From assembly GCA_030068075.1 (NCBI GenBank), contig CM057825.1:122795239-122859238 (forward strand): a stretch of DNA of 64,000 bases, written 5' to 3'. Position 1 is the stretch's first letter, and each line of letters starts with the position of its first letter. This document shows positions 22,718 to 34,900 of this stretch, piece by piece. This stretch comes from Paguma larvata (lineage: Eukaryota > Chordata > Mammalia > Carnivora > Viverridae). Below the pieces are notes generated by a model. That model searched no databases. It saw nothing but the letters and a program-made list of their open reading frames with translations, and was not told the DNA's origin. The position numbers were made by a program, and so were the translations under genes.

Positions 22718-22854
22718 CTAGAAGAGGGATAAACAAAATTAAATTTATGCAGAAACAATATTTTTTATAAAAGTATAGTGCATGACAAAAAAGTGGAAAT
22801 CATAATCCTACGTGGTATTATAATGAAGGTGTGGTTCAGCAAAATAAATTATTT

Positions 22855-23415
22855 TTTAAGTGTGTCAATTCTAGTATAGTTAATATACAGCGTTATATTT
22901 GATTCTGGCGCACATATAGCGATTCAACAATGCTGTCCATTATGCAGGGTAAATGTACTCTTTAATCTCCATCACCTGTTTTTCCCATCCATCCACCCAC
23001 CTCCCCTCTGGTAACCATCACTTTCTTCTCTAAAGTTAGAAATCTGTTTCTTAGTTCATCTCTCTTTTTTCCCTCTTTGCTCATTTGTTTTGTTTATTAA
23101 ATTCCACATATGAAGGAAATCATGTGGTATTTATCTTTCACTTAGCATTATATCCTCTATATCAATCCATGTTGTTGCAAATGCAAGATTTCATTCCTTT
23201 TTATGGCTGAATATGTGTGTGTATATATATATATGTACATATATATAATATATATGTCACCTCTTCTTTATCCATTCATCTATGGATGGACACTTGGGCT
23301 GGGCTGCTTCCACAATTTGGCTATTGTAAATAATGCTGCAGTAAACATAGGGGTACATATAACCTTTAGAAGCAGGGTTTTCTTTTTTTATTCTTTGAGT
23401 AAAAACCCAGTAGTG
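22855..23415 (-). mobile_element. L1 fragment, minus (ORF2 tail region)
   Basis: On the minus strand this encodes the L1 ORF2 C-terminal type sequence (AIVNNAAVN / QIVEAAQPKCPSIDEW region). Contains a short TATA-rich repeat at 23220-23256. Confidence 0.75.
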
Positions 23416-23418
23416 ACT

Positions 23419-23600
23419 CTTAACAATAAAGAACAAACTGAGGGTTGCTGGAGGGATAGGGGGTAGGGGATGGGCTAAATGGGTGATGGATATTAAGAAG
23501 GGCACTTGTTATTTTGAGCACTGAGTGTTATATGCAAGTGATGAATCACTGAATTCTGCTCCTGAAACCAACTCGTGAAACTGATATGTTAACTAAGTAA
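23419..23600 (+). mobile_element. L1 3' end, plus, inverted against its neighbours
   Basis: Reads AACAAACTGAGGGTTGCTGG ... GAGCACTGAGTGTTATATGC ... CTCCTGAAACCAA, the carnivore L1 3' untranslated region in plus orientation, lying between two minus-oriented L1 segments. Confidence 0.75.
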
Positions 23601-23614
23601 ATAGTGTAATTACT

Positions 23615-24150
23615 GCCTTATAGGTTAGTTCTATTTTCAATTATCTGAGGAAATTCCATACTGTTTTTCAAAATGGCTCCAACATTTGTATTCCCACCAA
23701 AAGTACATGAGGGTTCCTTTTTCTCCACATCCTCGCCAACACTTGTTTTTTCTCGTCTTATTGATTTTAACCATTCTGACAGGTGTAAGGTGATATCACA
23801 TTGTAGTTTTGATTTGCATTTCCCTGACCACAAATGATGTTGAGCATCTTTTCATGTGTCTGTTGGCAATCTGAATGTCTTCTTTGCAGAAATGTCTGTT
23901 CCTGATTTCGGCCCATTTTTAAATTGTATTATTTGTTTTCTGGCTGTGGACTTGTATAATTTCTTCATATATTTTGGGTACTAAACCTTTATCAGCTATG
24001 TCATTTGCAAATATCTTCTCCCATTTAGTAAGTTGCCTTTCAGTTTTGTTGATTGTTTCCATGGCTGAGCAGGAGCTTTTTATTTTGATGTAGTCCCAAT
24101 AGTTTAATTTTGTTTTTATTTCCTCTGCCTCAGGATACACTCTAGAAAAA
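23615..24150 (-). mobile_element. L1 ORF2 fragment, minus
   Basis: Minus-strand translation includes NYWDYIKIKSSCSAMETINK and KIFANDIADKGLVPKIYEE, typical of the L1 ORF2 C-terminal part, followed by the [21 protein letters not shown] segment. Confidence 0.9.
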
Positions 24151-24500
24151 TGTAGCCATGGCCTAGCATAATAAATACTTAGAAGTATAATAAGCTACAG
24201 AAAGAACTTCCTTTCTACTTGATGATATTTCGACAACCATTTCTAAGGAAGAGAATTAAGGTAGATGTCTTATTTTGACCAAAAGTTCTATTTCCATTCT
24301 ATTAAACAAATATCAAACTACTAATCTTCAATAATGGAAATGGCAGACTTAATTTAAATTAATAACTAATGCCCCATTTACTTGCAATTATTTTTTGTCA
24401 AGTCCAATACCCATAATAAAGTCCAGAACCACAAATTGTTTCAGAGTTTCAGACAAAAGTAAAGGTAAAATCTTTGGACTAAAATATGCCTCCGACTCAC

Positions 24501-24636
24501 CAGAAACACCGGAGAAATGTCTTACGCAGTTGGCTATTTCCCGAACTGACAGACAATTCCATCAAATCAGGTCCTGTGATTTTTTCCACATCACCAACAA
24601 CAAAGGTTTTCAAATCAGAAAGGAAGTAGCAGATGG
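24501..24636 (-). other. Unassigned exon-like open segment
   Basis: 136 nt open on the minus strand between a good acceptor (GTGTTTCTCTAG) and a consensus donor (GTGAGT). Reads ICYFLSDLKTFVVGDVEKIT then GPDLMELSVSSG. It lies in the first MIA3-like intron, but its phases fit neither neighbour and it resembles no MIA3 exon. Not assigned. Confidence 0.25.
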
Positions 24637-24899
24637 CTAGAGAAACACACAAGCAACAACAGAAATGACAACAAACGTTTTCGGATAGCACAAAAAGTGC
24701 TTCCTTGACCAGAGTCATTCCCTGAAGACATTATAAAATTATAGCAGGTACTTGAGACTTCACAGAGACAGCTGAACAAAATAAACTAAATCATAGGAAG
24801 TATGTTCTCAGACCACAAATGATTCATACTAGACATCAAGAACAAAAAGTTCTTAGTTGGAGAATGACAAAAAAAATGAGATGAACAACAAGCTTCTCA

Positions 24900-25061
24900 G
24901 AAATACATGGATTAGAGGGGAGTTGGGTGAGGGGAAGGGTGAAAGAAGTGAAGTACATCAAGAGTACACTTGTGATGAGCACTGAGAAATGCATGAAATC
25001 GTTGAATCATACTGAACACCAGCAACTAATCTTACACTGTATGTTAACTACACCTGAATTT
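24900..25061 (+). mobile_element. Older L1 3' end, plus
   Basis: Contains GATGAGCACTGAGAAATGCA and CACTGTATGTTAACTACACC, an L1 3' end with A-rich finish. Confidence 0.65.
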
Positions 25062-25075
25062 AAAGAAAAAAGTCT

Positions 25076-25615
25076 TCCAGAGTGGCTGCACCAGTTTGCA
25101 TTCCCACCAACAGTGTAGGAGGGTGCCTACTACCCCAATGTTCATAGCAGCACTTTCGACAATAGCCAAATCATGGAAAGAGACCAAGTGCTCATCAGCT
25201 GACAAATGGATAAAGAAGTTATGGTACTTATATACAATGGACTACTACGTGGCAATGAGAAAAAATGAAATCTGGCCATGTGTAGCCAGATGGATGGAAC
25301 TGGAGGGTATTATGTTAAGTGAAATAAGTCAGTCAGAAAAAGACAGATACCATATGTTTCCACGAATAGGTGGACTTTGTGAGACTAAGCAAAAACCAGG
25401 GGGAGGGGATGAGGGGAAAGGAAAAAAAGACACAGAGAGGGAGGGAGATAAAACATAAGAGACTCTCAAAGACTAAGAAAAAAACTGAGGGTAAGGGGGA
25501 TGAGGGAGGGGGGAGACGGGGTGATGGGCATTAAAAAGGGCACATGTTGGGATGAACACTGGGTGTTATATGTAAACCAATTTGAAAATAAACTATTATA
25601 AAATTAAAAAAAAAT
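25076..25615 (+). mobile_element. Rearranged young L1 insertion, plus
   Basis: ORF2 C-terminal coding (PMFIAALSTIAKSWKE, WIKKLWYLYTMDYYVAMRKN) followed by the 3' untranslated region and poly-A. Perfect target duplication AAAGAAAAAAGTCT at 25062-25075 and 25616-25629. The first 50 bp (TCCAGAGTGGCTGCACC...) are the reverse-strand L1 segment, so the 5' end is inverted. Confidence 0.92.
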
Positions 25616-25816
25616 AAAGAAAAAAGTCTATATAGGTCAAAGAAGACATTTCTACAGAAATTTTAAAGTATTTCAATCTAAGTGATAATGAAAATTGAAC
25701 GTATTAGAAGGAAATTTGTAATACTGAGTGCATATAAAAGGTCCCGTGACTATAAAACTTTCTGCTTACTCATGATGAAAAACAAGTATATCTATAAGGT
25801 ATTATAGTATACTCAC

Positions 25817-25948
25817 AGTGAAAACAGTTCTCCAGAGATAAACTAGACAAGCATGAGTTCCCAAGGAGGCAGTAATAATGTTATGTTTCCACAGATTTTC
25901 AAACACATCAGAGCCAAGATGGCAATGGTCAGGCAAAATATGGACAGG
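25817..25948 (-). pseudogene. MIA3-like: MIA3-like transmembrane exon
   Basis: 132 nt, phase 0 to 0, acceptor GTGATTTCAG, donor GTGAGT. Encodes ILPDHCHLGSDVFENLWKHN then IITASLGTHACLVYLWRTVF. It aligns without gaps to the MIA3 segment TLPDDVQPGPDFYGLPW...FLGIASFAIFLWRTVLV, which carries a membrane helix. An in-frame TGA lies just upstream of the acceptor, so this must be an internal exon. Confidence 0.85.
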
Positions 25949-28900
25949 CTGAAATCACATTGGAGATAATGAGGAATCTTATAGACATTTATGATATATC
26001 TGTACCAAAGAATCATCTTTATAAACACTCTACCAGCCTCCAAGAGGTTATAAGCATACGTCTCAAATATCTCTTCATGGAGGATCAAAAGGACAGACTG
26101 GTTACAAAGGAGCAGGAACAAACTTTTGGGGGTAATGACCGTGTTTGCTATCTTACTGTGGTGATGATTTCATTGTTGCTTACATATATCACATATCAAC
26201 AAACTGTATTCTTTAAAAAGGGGTTGTTATTGTATACAAATTATACAACACCGAAAGATACAGAGGAAAAATGTAATAGGCAACACTTAGAAATTTTATT
26301 TTGCTGAAAAATACATTGCAACTTTGTTTTTTTTGCAACTGTGTTTTAAAAGTAAGAATTTATAAGCCAATGTAAAATAGAAAAATTAAGAAAATGCAAA
26401 TTTATAGTAGATAAGAAGTCAATGACTTCTATTGTCCATTCATGAAGTACCTGGATAAAATCCTTTGGAATATCTCCAAAATATGCCCAAATTCATGGAA
26501 GAATGGGAGAAAGTAAAAAAAAATGTACTAGAGATATAAATGAGATTCTTCTATAAATAGATATTTACAGGTATGGATATGTCTGGGAGAGATGGGCAGC
26601 TGCTGTTATAAGAATATGGATTATTTTTCCAACAAAAATAAATTGCACATTGTTGTTCACTTTCAAAAAACATTGATGTTTTCTTTCAATGTTCACTTTG
26701 ATTCTGAATCACAGCTCAAAATGTCAGATTTCTGAGGTACATAAAGATTTGCATAAGCAGGTGATCTTATATATTTTGATAATATCTGTGGGATTTTAAG
26801 TTACTTGAACACACATCTCCGAATAGCCAATGAAAGAAATTCATGTTTCTATTTCATGGTATTGTGCCAAAATCAATAGCATCTCAGAAAATTTATTTCT
26901 AAAAGAATACAAAATTCCTGGATATGGTCACCAAAACAACAGAACACATATCATTCTACAAAAAATTGGACTTAAAAGTATTTTAGGACAAAACACAATG
27001 CAATTCATATTAATTCACATACAAAGCTTAATTTTGTGCAAATGAACCTGTCTAGAAAGTAGCCTCTGAAATCTATAACATTTTAATCTTCAGCTCTCAG
27101 AGGTGAGGTCATGAAAATGTGTAATGGTGGGAAATGTACACTGTCTTTGACAGTGGCTACCACTGTCTGAAAGAAAGCAGTAGCTGTCAGCACAGTGGTT
27201 GGTCATGGGGATCAAATGCACCGAAGACAGAGGCCACGTTGTCACAAAGGTAAACCATCTTCAGCTGTGGGCACTTTTGGTGCACCTGGTAGTTGTCTGG
27301 CTGCTGATATCAGTAGTTGATTCTTAATTAGACTAGATCCAATGGGGCCAGAAATGCTAGGTTCTCAAAGTCAGTGGCCATGAGTAGGTGGAGGTGGGAA
27401 ATGCAAGACGAGTTAGTTTATGGAAGAACTCAGAGATGAGGCAGGGAGAGAGAGGTGAACTAATCTGTGAGAGGAAGTCTAGGTAGAAGGGGAAAAATTC
27501 TAATAAAGATGATCAAGAGTTTTCCTCCTTCATAGATTCAAAGGAAACAGAATAGATTCTATTTAGATTGGAGGTATTCATGTGGGATGATTCTGCCTCA
27601 ATGCAAGGGTTATTCCTGACTACTGGGACTTTCCAGATCCTGCTGTAGGATCTTGTACATGCCAGTCTAAAGGAATCTACTTTTCTCTATGGTGTTCCTT
27701 GTCTGTCTGTCTGTCTGTCTCTCTGATTTTCCTAGGGGTACAAGTTTGCTTTTCAATGATAGAGTGAAACACTGGGAACCAGGCATTTCATTATATTTGG
27801 ACAATCCTAAGGACATTCAGAACCCTTCTTACTTTGAGTAAATCAACTCTCTTGTACATATTTGGCTAAAGAAAGGACAATAATTTTTTCACTTCATTAT
27901 CATGTCGCTCCTAGTGATTTTTCTTTGTCCCAGCAGGATGCAGCCATGTAGTTTCTGCTGGGCTTACGAGGCTCCAATTAAAACAGTTGGACATAGAGTC
28001 CCTGGGGGCAGCCTCCAAGGCCAGAGGCAAAGGGTTGCCTCATCAGTTTCTAAAAGTCAACAAACCAGGAACCACGGAGCATAAAGGACGTTTCACTTTT
28101 TAACACTCTAGTGCCAACACCAACGCTTCAGATATCACTGTTCCCAGGGCTACCAAACTTCACAAATAGGAACAATGTTTTGATCGGAAAACAAACTACA
28201 CGTAAGATGGACCCTAAACTTACAAAGCTTGAAGCAGGATCTTGACAGGGCTTCCAGGAGCCAGCCTAATACCCATAGTTCCTATTAAATAAGAGTTCCT
28301 GACATTTTTAAAAACAACTTTAAGGAAACAATTCACACAACACAGAAACACCTATTAGGACAATCTCTCAATAGCTTTTAGTATCTTTACAAATCCTTTC
28401 TTCTCGACATTATAAACCTTCTATGTCAGGTTTACATCCTGTCAATGCTGCTCTTTTTGGACCAGGCAGCACAAACAGGACCCTGAACTGGATATGGACA
28501 GCTGTGGCCACAACCACTTCAGGCTGGTGGAGAAACCTGCCTTGTGGTCCTTGGTCTTCAGGAAGAAATGAAATCACACAGAGCATGTTTGGTAATAGAA
28601 TGTGCTAGAAATCACTAATAAAGATGAGAAGTTCCTCTAGGTGTAGAATATGAATGAGAAATCCCAAAGAAAAAGAGCTATATTTGAACTGAATGGTATT
28701 AGCACGATAAAATTGTAATCGAAAATGTCTCCTGGCCTGGAATATCCTGGAATATTGGTGTGAGAATACTGTCTGGACCCAGATCATCTCTAATTGATGT
28801 AGACATGTTAGCACCAGAAACAGTGGCTGATCTGTCACTTATCTGTGTGACCCTCCTACCTATTAGCATGGGCCGTACATTATGAACCTTACAGGCGGCA

Positions 28901-29699
28901 AAATCCAGCTGACTCACATGGGATCTCCTGGGATCTCCAGGAATGACAGCATTTTAAGAGAAATAGTTCATCAGCTTCTCTCCTGGGGGACCCAGGACAA
29001 CACCCAGAGTGTTGGCAGCACCGGGTGTGCTGGGTGGGGAGGGCCAAGCAGATGGGCAGAGGCCAGGGACGTAGGTGACTAGACAAAGCCACTGTGATCA
29101 TTCTCCTGGGCTCTGTCCTGAGCTAAGCTTCCTAAACAGTTTCTCTACATAACTGACACAATGTTTCCCCAACTCATTTAGGCCCAAGGCAACTGAAAAT
29201 CATTGCTCTGGATTGCCTCACTTTTATTTTTATGTAAATTTATTGTACCAAGAATCATTCTGGCACTGCTAAAATAGCAAAGCAAGGTCTCCAAACTAAA
29301 TACAAAGAAACCATAAAAAACAAGTAAAACCAAAACAAAGCAGGAGTAAAAACTCCAACAATGTTAAATTTCATTTAGATGCTGCTGCCTGCCTAAAGAG
29401 CCCCATGTTGGGCTGTCCTGGTTATACAAGGAGAGACCAACTACAGAAGGGGTGGAGTTCGACTGGCCCAAAAGTGAATGGGAGAGAGGCCCTGAGTATA
29501 AGGGGGCCTGGGGAATTCCCTGAAGGGTGGCCAGGGTCACCCTGATTATAACTGCAGCAGGGACCAAGGAAAGAAGAAGCAGTGAACAGAGTCTGGGAGG
29601 CCTTTAACAAGTGAGATCATTCACAGAGGTGAGGAAGTGTCCTCGAAGCCAATGTCAGCTTCCCATCTGGGGAGCCCTTCATGGCCCCCGAACACAGGG

Positions 29700-29860
29700 C
29701 CAGGAGCCTAGAGTTTGAGATCCAGCTGTGCTGCTTACCAGCTGTGTGACACTGGGCTGGTTTCCTTCGGTAAAATGGGAGTGTCCATGCCTGTGTCTGG
29801 AGCTCTGCTGAGGACAAGAGGGAGCCACGTGCTGAGCACTAGTGGGTATCAGCATCATCA
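29700..29860 (+). mobile_element. MIR-like ancient SINE
   Basis: CAGCTGTGTGACACTGGGC ... GGTAAAATGGGAGTG is the conserved MIR core. Confidence 0.7.
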
Positions 29861-30693
29861 CCTCCATGGGTCATGTGTCTTCCCGGGCTGGTGCCTTAAA
29901 AGTTGCACAGCTGTTAAAGGCCACAAAGGAGAAAAGCCACAGTTCCCTCCAGTTTCAGGCCTGTGCTAAGCCTTTTCCTTTGCAGACATCTCTCAGGACT
30001 CAGAGGTCAGTAGCACCTCGAACCCCTTGCACAGATGGGGAACCAGGTTCAGAGCCCTCAAGGGGAAGGCTGGATCCAGGTTGAGAAAAAGCTAACTGCT
30101 GACTTGGGTCTGGGAGGGGATGTGGGGAGAGGTGGAATCTGGGGCCTGGAGACTCCAGAGGGTCCAGGAGCCACAGAGAGGCTTGGCCCCACAGTCCAGC
30201 TTTGCTCCAGGTCAGCCTGAACAGAAGATGAGGCCAAACCAGGTGGTAAGGTCACAGCCTGGATCCTCCGCTTCAGGGTGATGGTCACTCATCTCTGTGG
30301 TGACAATAATGCTCTCATATACTAGTCCTGACGATGACATTAGTGCAATTGTTGTGGGAGAGGGCACAGCCGACTCTGACATACCCCAGTGGTCCTGGGG
30401 AGACTGGCCTGCCTCCCCCTCTTGATCTGGCCCCATGCAACCCTCCCCGCTAAGTCTACTCTGTCCCTACTCTGTGCCCCTGTCCCAATGGACACCTTAC
30501 CCAGGCCACTCTCTGGAATCCAGGGCTAGGCACCACACTCAATAAGGCACTGACATGGGGCAGATGCCCAGCACAAGGTTGAATCTATGAAAACATCCCC
30601 TTCTATGACAACTTAGATGGGCAGGTCATGCAAGGGCCTGTGCACCGCTTCTTCTCGTAGTGGCCTCCACTGGGTACCAGAGCTGTCCTGGAG

Positions 30694-30696
<3 letters not shown>

Positions 30697-30731
<35 letters not shown>
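30697..30731. repeat. (TG)n microsatellite
   Basis: About 17 TG units. Confidence 0.95.
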
Positions 30732-30732
<1 letters not shown>

Positions 30733-31589
30733 TCTGCATTATGCACCTGTGAGTCGGAGTTCAGCGTTTGTGGGTATATTCACTGTGGACATGAGTTTTT
30801 TGCCATTTGAGTACCCATGTGTCTTTCTCCATGTTTCTGCGTATGCATGTGTATCTGTGTCTGTGTCCCTGAATGAGGGTATGTTTGCTGTGGAAACCTC
30901 TGTCTGTGGCTGTATTATGTTGTTGGGTCACACGTATCCCCAAGGAAGTATCTGTATGTATCCAGATGGCAGGAGAAGGGTATAAAGTGTGGAGAGAGCT
31001 CTGGGCTCCTGACGAGGCTGAGGGATGACTGGGCCCTGGGAGGGGTGCATGAGTGGGAGCCCCTAGGGAGGGCTGGGGAAACGGAGCTCCTGGGCCCCAT
31101 GGAAGGAATGCAGGATTGGGTACCCCTGGAGAGAGCTGAAGGAGTCCTGCAGGACTCGTGAGTCTCCAAAGGGCAGATCTCACTCACCTGTGCTGGTGCA
31201 GGCTGGGGCCTGGAAGCAGCAGCAGCAGCAGCAGCAGATCCGTGGGACGGTGGGTGGAGCAGTGAGCCATGGTCTTGCAAACAAGTGGCTTCACCACACT
31301 GGGCACCCTCGGCCCTTTCCCCCTTCCCCAGCCACCTCACTAGCACCAGCCTCACCCTCCAGCAGGGCATGGGCAAGCCGGGCAGAGATGGTCACCTGGG
31401 GACACAGGAGGGTCCCCCGACCTCTGTGTCCTAGTTGTTGAATGGGTATAAGGTGTCACCCAAGGTCCCTGGAACCAGGAGGGAGAATCCAGCCCTGAAA
31501 CCTCCCTGATGGGACTTGAGGAGAGTTATGGAGGGCTCTCATTTAGTGCCTTTCATTCACGGGTTAAAAGCACAACACAAGCTCACCTT

Positions 31590-31829
31590 GGATGCTGATG
31601 TCAGTGTTTTATTACCCAGGCCACTGGTTCAGAGCACTTACCCAGGGATGAGGAGGGAGGACAACAACTGATATTAATTTAAAAGAACAAAAATGCTAGA
31701 ATGTGGGCACTCCTGATGCTCTTACAGAACAATGCTCTACATCCCCTCCTCACCCCTTCCAGAGTGGGGAAACTGAGGCAGCCAGGGATTTCTGGCCAAG
31801 ATGACACAGGTTTCTGAGTGTTTTGCTGA
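31590..31829 (-). other. ACSM1: ACSM1 3' untranslated region
   Basis: About 240 bp between the TAA and the inferred cleavage site. No competing upstream AATAAA was seen on this strand. Confidence 0.75.
31608..31613 (-). terminator. ACSM1: ACSM1 poly(A) signal AATAAA
   Basis: AATAAA on the minus strand (GGTAATAAAACACTGACATC), followed about 25-45 bp later by a GT-rich stretch (GGTGAGCTTGTGTTGTGC). That is the normal layout of a mammalian 3' end. Confidence 0.8.
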
Positions 31830-31916
31830 TTACATCTGACCGAACTCCTTTTTCCGAAGTTCACTTCTCTTAATCTTGCCAGTGATGGTCTTGGGCAGCT
31901 CTGGGACAAATTCCAC
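31830..31916 (-). CDS. ACSM1: ACSM1 coding exon 13 (catalytic lysine, stop)
   Basis: 87 nt including TAA at 31832-31830. Encodes [20 protein letters not shown] then RKKEFGQM. The Lys of TGK is the expected catalytic lysine of the adenylation half-reaction. The C-terminal GQM matches ACSM1. Confidence 0.97.
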   Translation of the reverse strand: MEFVPELPKTITGKIKRSELRKKEFGQM

Positions 31917-34900
31917 CTGGTGGAGGATGAAGTAAACCCAACCTGACTTAGTCCTCTGTCATTTCCTACCGATGACCCACGCCCCTGCTTTGCCCCTGCG
32001 CAGTCCGCCAGACAGGCTGGCACCCTGTGGTGGCCTCACGAGGCTCCACCAACCATGTTGCATTGTCCTCTGACCCACGAAGCTGGACGCAGCCCTGTGA
32101 CATGCTCTATCAGTGAAATGTGAGTGGGAGTGAAGTGTGCCACCTCGAACACAACACGTGGGAGCAAATGAGTCTGGTCACCTCTCTGTCCATCTCTGAT
32201 AGCACCTGGTATTTACCTATGGTGGGTGGTGCTCTTTTATCCTGGTCCCAGGAAGACCGTAGTGGGCATGTGGCATGAGCAAGGAAGACACTTCCCTTAT
32301 TACAATCTGCGAAGAAGCGGGGGCTATTTGCTCCCCACAATAAATCTAACCCGTCCTGACTGGTACACATCCTCTGTTTGCCTCGCTATGAGGCAGCACA
32401 GCCTGACATCGGAAGCATGATCTCTTGTCAGATACACGTGGGTTTCAGTTCCGGCTCCACCCTTTTAGTAACTCCAACCTCAGGTAATTTACTGGGAGTC
32501 TTTGAGCCTCCATATCCACTCCATAAAATGGATGGTACATCATCTCAGAAAGGGATTAAATGAAATCCTAAAAAATGTAAATCTTTGAGTCCAGGGCCTG
32601 GCACACATAGTGAATGCTCAATAAATGTTAGCTGTATAGCTTTATGTCCTGATTGTAAACATTCAGAAAATGCAGCAACGTATTATTACAAAAGAAACAA
32701 ATGTTAAATTTGTGGCATACGTATCCTTTCAAACTGTGTTTTCCAGCAAATAGGATATTATGTATATTCATTTACAGCCTGCTTTTCTCTCTTAATAAGA
32801 TATTGTGATATTTTGATTTACAAATAAAATACATGCATTGTCTTTTTAAATTATAGGTCATTAAATACCATAAATAATGTAATCATTTCTCGATTCCTGA
32901 GCATTTCCATAGGTTGCACATGGCCTTAAAAACAAATGACATAGAACAAAAACTATCAGAATGTATTGTAGGCTAGAATAAATACTTCTTTGTTAGCCTC
33001 ACTGATTATGTATCTAAACCTATATTGGCTTGCAAATAATGTTTTTAAAATGTGTGACAGTTGTTGATCTGAATTTCTTTTTCAAATTTTGAAAGAGGAC
33101 AAATAATCTCGGTATCTCTGGGCACTTGTCTCATTATTTTCTTTACGTTGACCTGCCAGCCATGTTTTTGACACAGGATGAAGGTTGCATCTGATTAAGC
33201 TGGTTCTCCCATATCCCTAGGGTGAACTGCTTCTTCTGCATGGAAAATGTTCATTCCGTTGGCTACATAAGCTCCACCCCAGCCACCCTAGCGGATGTGG
33301 GGCAGCAGAGCCCAGGAGCCACTGGCAGGGACCAGATGCCATCCATCTGCCCTCACTCACCTTCCTCGGGTACTTATACGGGGCTGTCAATGACTTCACA
33401 TGCTGCTGCAGCTCCTGGGCGAGCTGGTCTGGGTCATGGGAGAGGAATTCCGGGGTCAGGACAATAAATGCCTTCACCACCTGCAGTGCAGAGCCAGAGT
33501 GGAGGCTCAGGGTGAGTGGCAACCAAATGCATGGTATAAAAGGAAATCTTTATTAATAAATGGAAAAACAAGTTGAGAGTTGAGTCTTTGCAAAATAACA
33601 GGACTATTTTCACAATTCCAATTTCTACTCTTTGCCTTAGAAAATAACATAACATCTCAGCTTCCATTTCCTTCTCTGTGATGTGGGGCTAGCATAGCTT
33701 GACCCCTCGTTGCCTTTATGTCAAGATTCTTTGAGATCATACGTGCAAAACATGAAGCCAGTTTAAATTATTTGTATTCCTGTCATTATCACCACTATTT
33801 TTACTATTATTGTAGATACAGTTCGGCAGGCATGAAATAAATGTTGGTAAGTAACAATTTTTATATTATTTGTGTCCCTACTACAGGGCACATGGCCTGG
33901 TACATAGAACATAGTCAGGACACACTTGTTCAATCAATGAATGCATGACCCGGGGAAGGGTTACTCAGATTCCCCTTCTACCTCCACCACTTAAGGGCTT
34001 TGTGATTGGGCAGGTTATTTAATCTCTTTATGCTTCTTTCTTTACTGTAAAAAAAGACTATCAGAATCCTTAATGCAGTAGGCTGCTGCGAGAGGGAAAG
34101 GAGCTGGCACATAGTAAGGGCTCATTCAGTAGATTGGCTACCACAGAGAGCAGGAGTCACGAGCACCATTTTGTCAGAGTTTTGGCCACAGTGCCCTCTG
34201 GTGACCACACAGGGTAAATGCACATGCTCACACTCTGGCCTCCCTTTGCCCTAGGTGGGAGGCTGGGGAAATATGGCCCGGAGGATGTCTTTCCTGCACC
34301 TGCCTTCCCGGTGCCCACACACAGACACGATGACCTCCGTGTCCTGCTCCTTACCTCCTTCCGAATCGGGTCCGGGCTGCTCACCACAGCTGATTCAGCC
34401 ACTGCTGGATGTTCCGCCAGGGCGTTCTCCACCTCTGTTGGTCCGATTCGGTACCTGGAGGATCAATGAATCCTTCTTGGTTTCTGAGCAGCTGGCAGGG
34501 CTGGGTGACCCAGGCCTTCATGTATCATGTTTTGGAGAGTCACCTCTTCCTTTGGGATGTAGGATGACTGTCTCAGGGAGCCCAGACACCTGTGACCTGC
34601 CTCTTTCTTGCACCTCATGTACGCGATAGACACTCCCATGCTCCCCAGGGCTTCTCTCCTCACTGCCCCTGGTCGCAGAAGAGCGTTCATGTTTAGTTCT
34701 TCCCGAGCTCCGGGGCTTGGCTCAAGCAGCTTCCCGGGCATGAAACCTATTGGCAGCCTCAACCTTTATTTCAAACATTCATGCAAATTCTGCATCTTAT
34801 TCCCTACTGTATTAGCATGTTTTAGAAATTAAAAAAGGAAACGAACTCACTCCCTGAAATACCCAAGAGAACTCGTTACTGTAGTGTAACGTGCCAAAAA

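Larger units (their letters stand above)
6218..25948 (-). pseudogene. MIA3-like: MIA3/TANGO1-like unprocessed paralogue, probably decayed
   Basis: MIA3 (TANGO1) is the ER-exit-site membrane protein that couples bulky cargo such as procollagen to COPII through cytosolic coiled coils and a proline-rich tail. At least 18 exon-sized segments here align, in order, from its transmembrane exon through both coiled coils to the tail; the lumenal SH3 half is absent. Introns are present, so this is not a retrocopy of the CTAGE type. Many exons keep open frames, GT-AG sites and matching phase (exons at 18499, 18227, 16952, 16174, 15999 and 15889 join without a break). Against function: a TGA in the candidate micro-exon, lost splice sites at 19.6-19.7 kb, absent exons after 18673 and between 15821 and 15747, and a broken tail exon at 10.2 kb. 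Exon identity to MIA3 looks near half or lower, judged by eye from recalled sequence. No start exon or final exon was found. A transcribed, rearranged gene is not excluded. Confidence 0.82.
26000..31580. other. Intergenic region between MIA3-like locus and ACSM1
   Basis: No exon of MIA3, ACSM2 or another gene recognised. Holds a TCTG repeat (27703-27720), a MIR-like element near 29700-29860, and the TG repeat at 30697. An open minus-strand segment at 28699-28917 (contains DDLGPDSILTPIFQDIPGQE) resembles nothing I know. Confidence 0.5.

Noticed and set aside
23203..23505. Frames across the TATA-rich stretch
   Set aside because: Explained by L1 sequence and a TA simple repeat.
28699..28917. 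Minus-strand frame containing DDLGPDSILTPIFQDIPGQE
   Set aside because: Looks protein-like, but I found no splice sites or family match, and it does not correspond to any MIA3 or ACSM segment.
31190..31441. Plus-strand frame with a polyglutamine run
   Set aside because: A short CAG repeat with no splice sites or homology; the opposite-strand frames are equally arbitrary.
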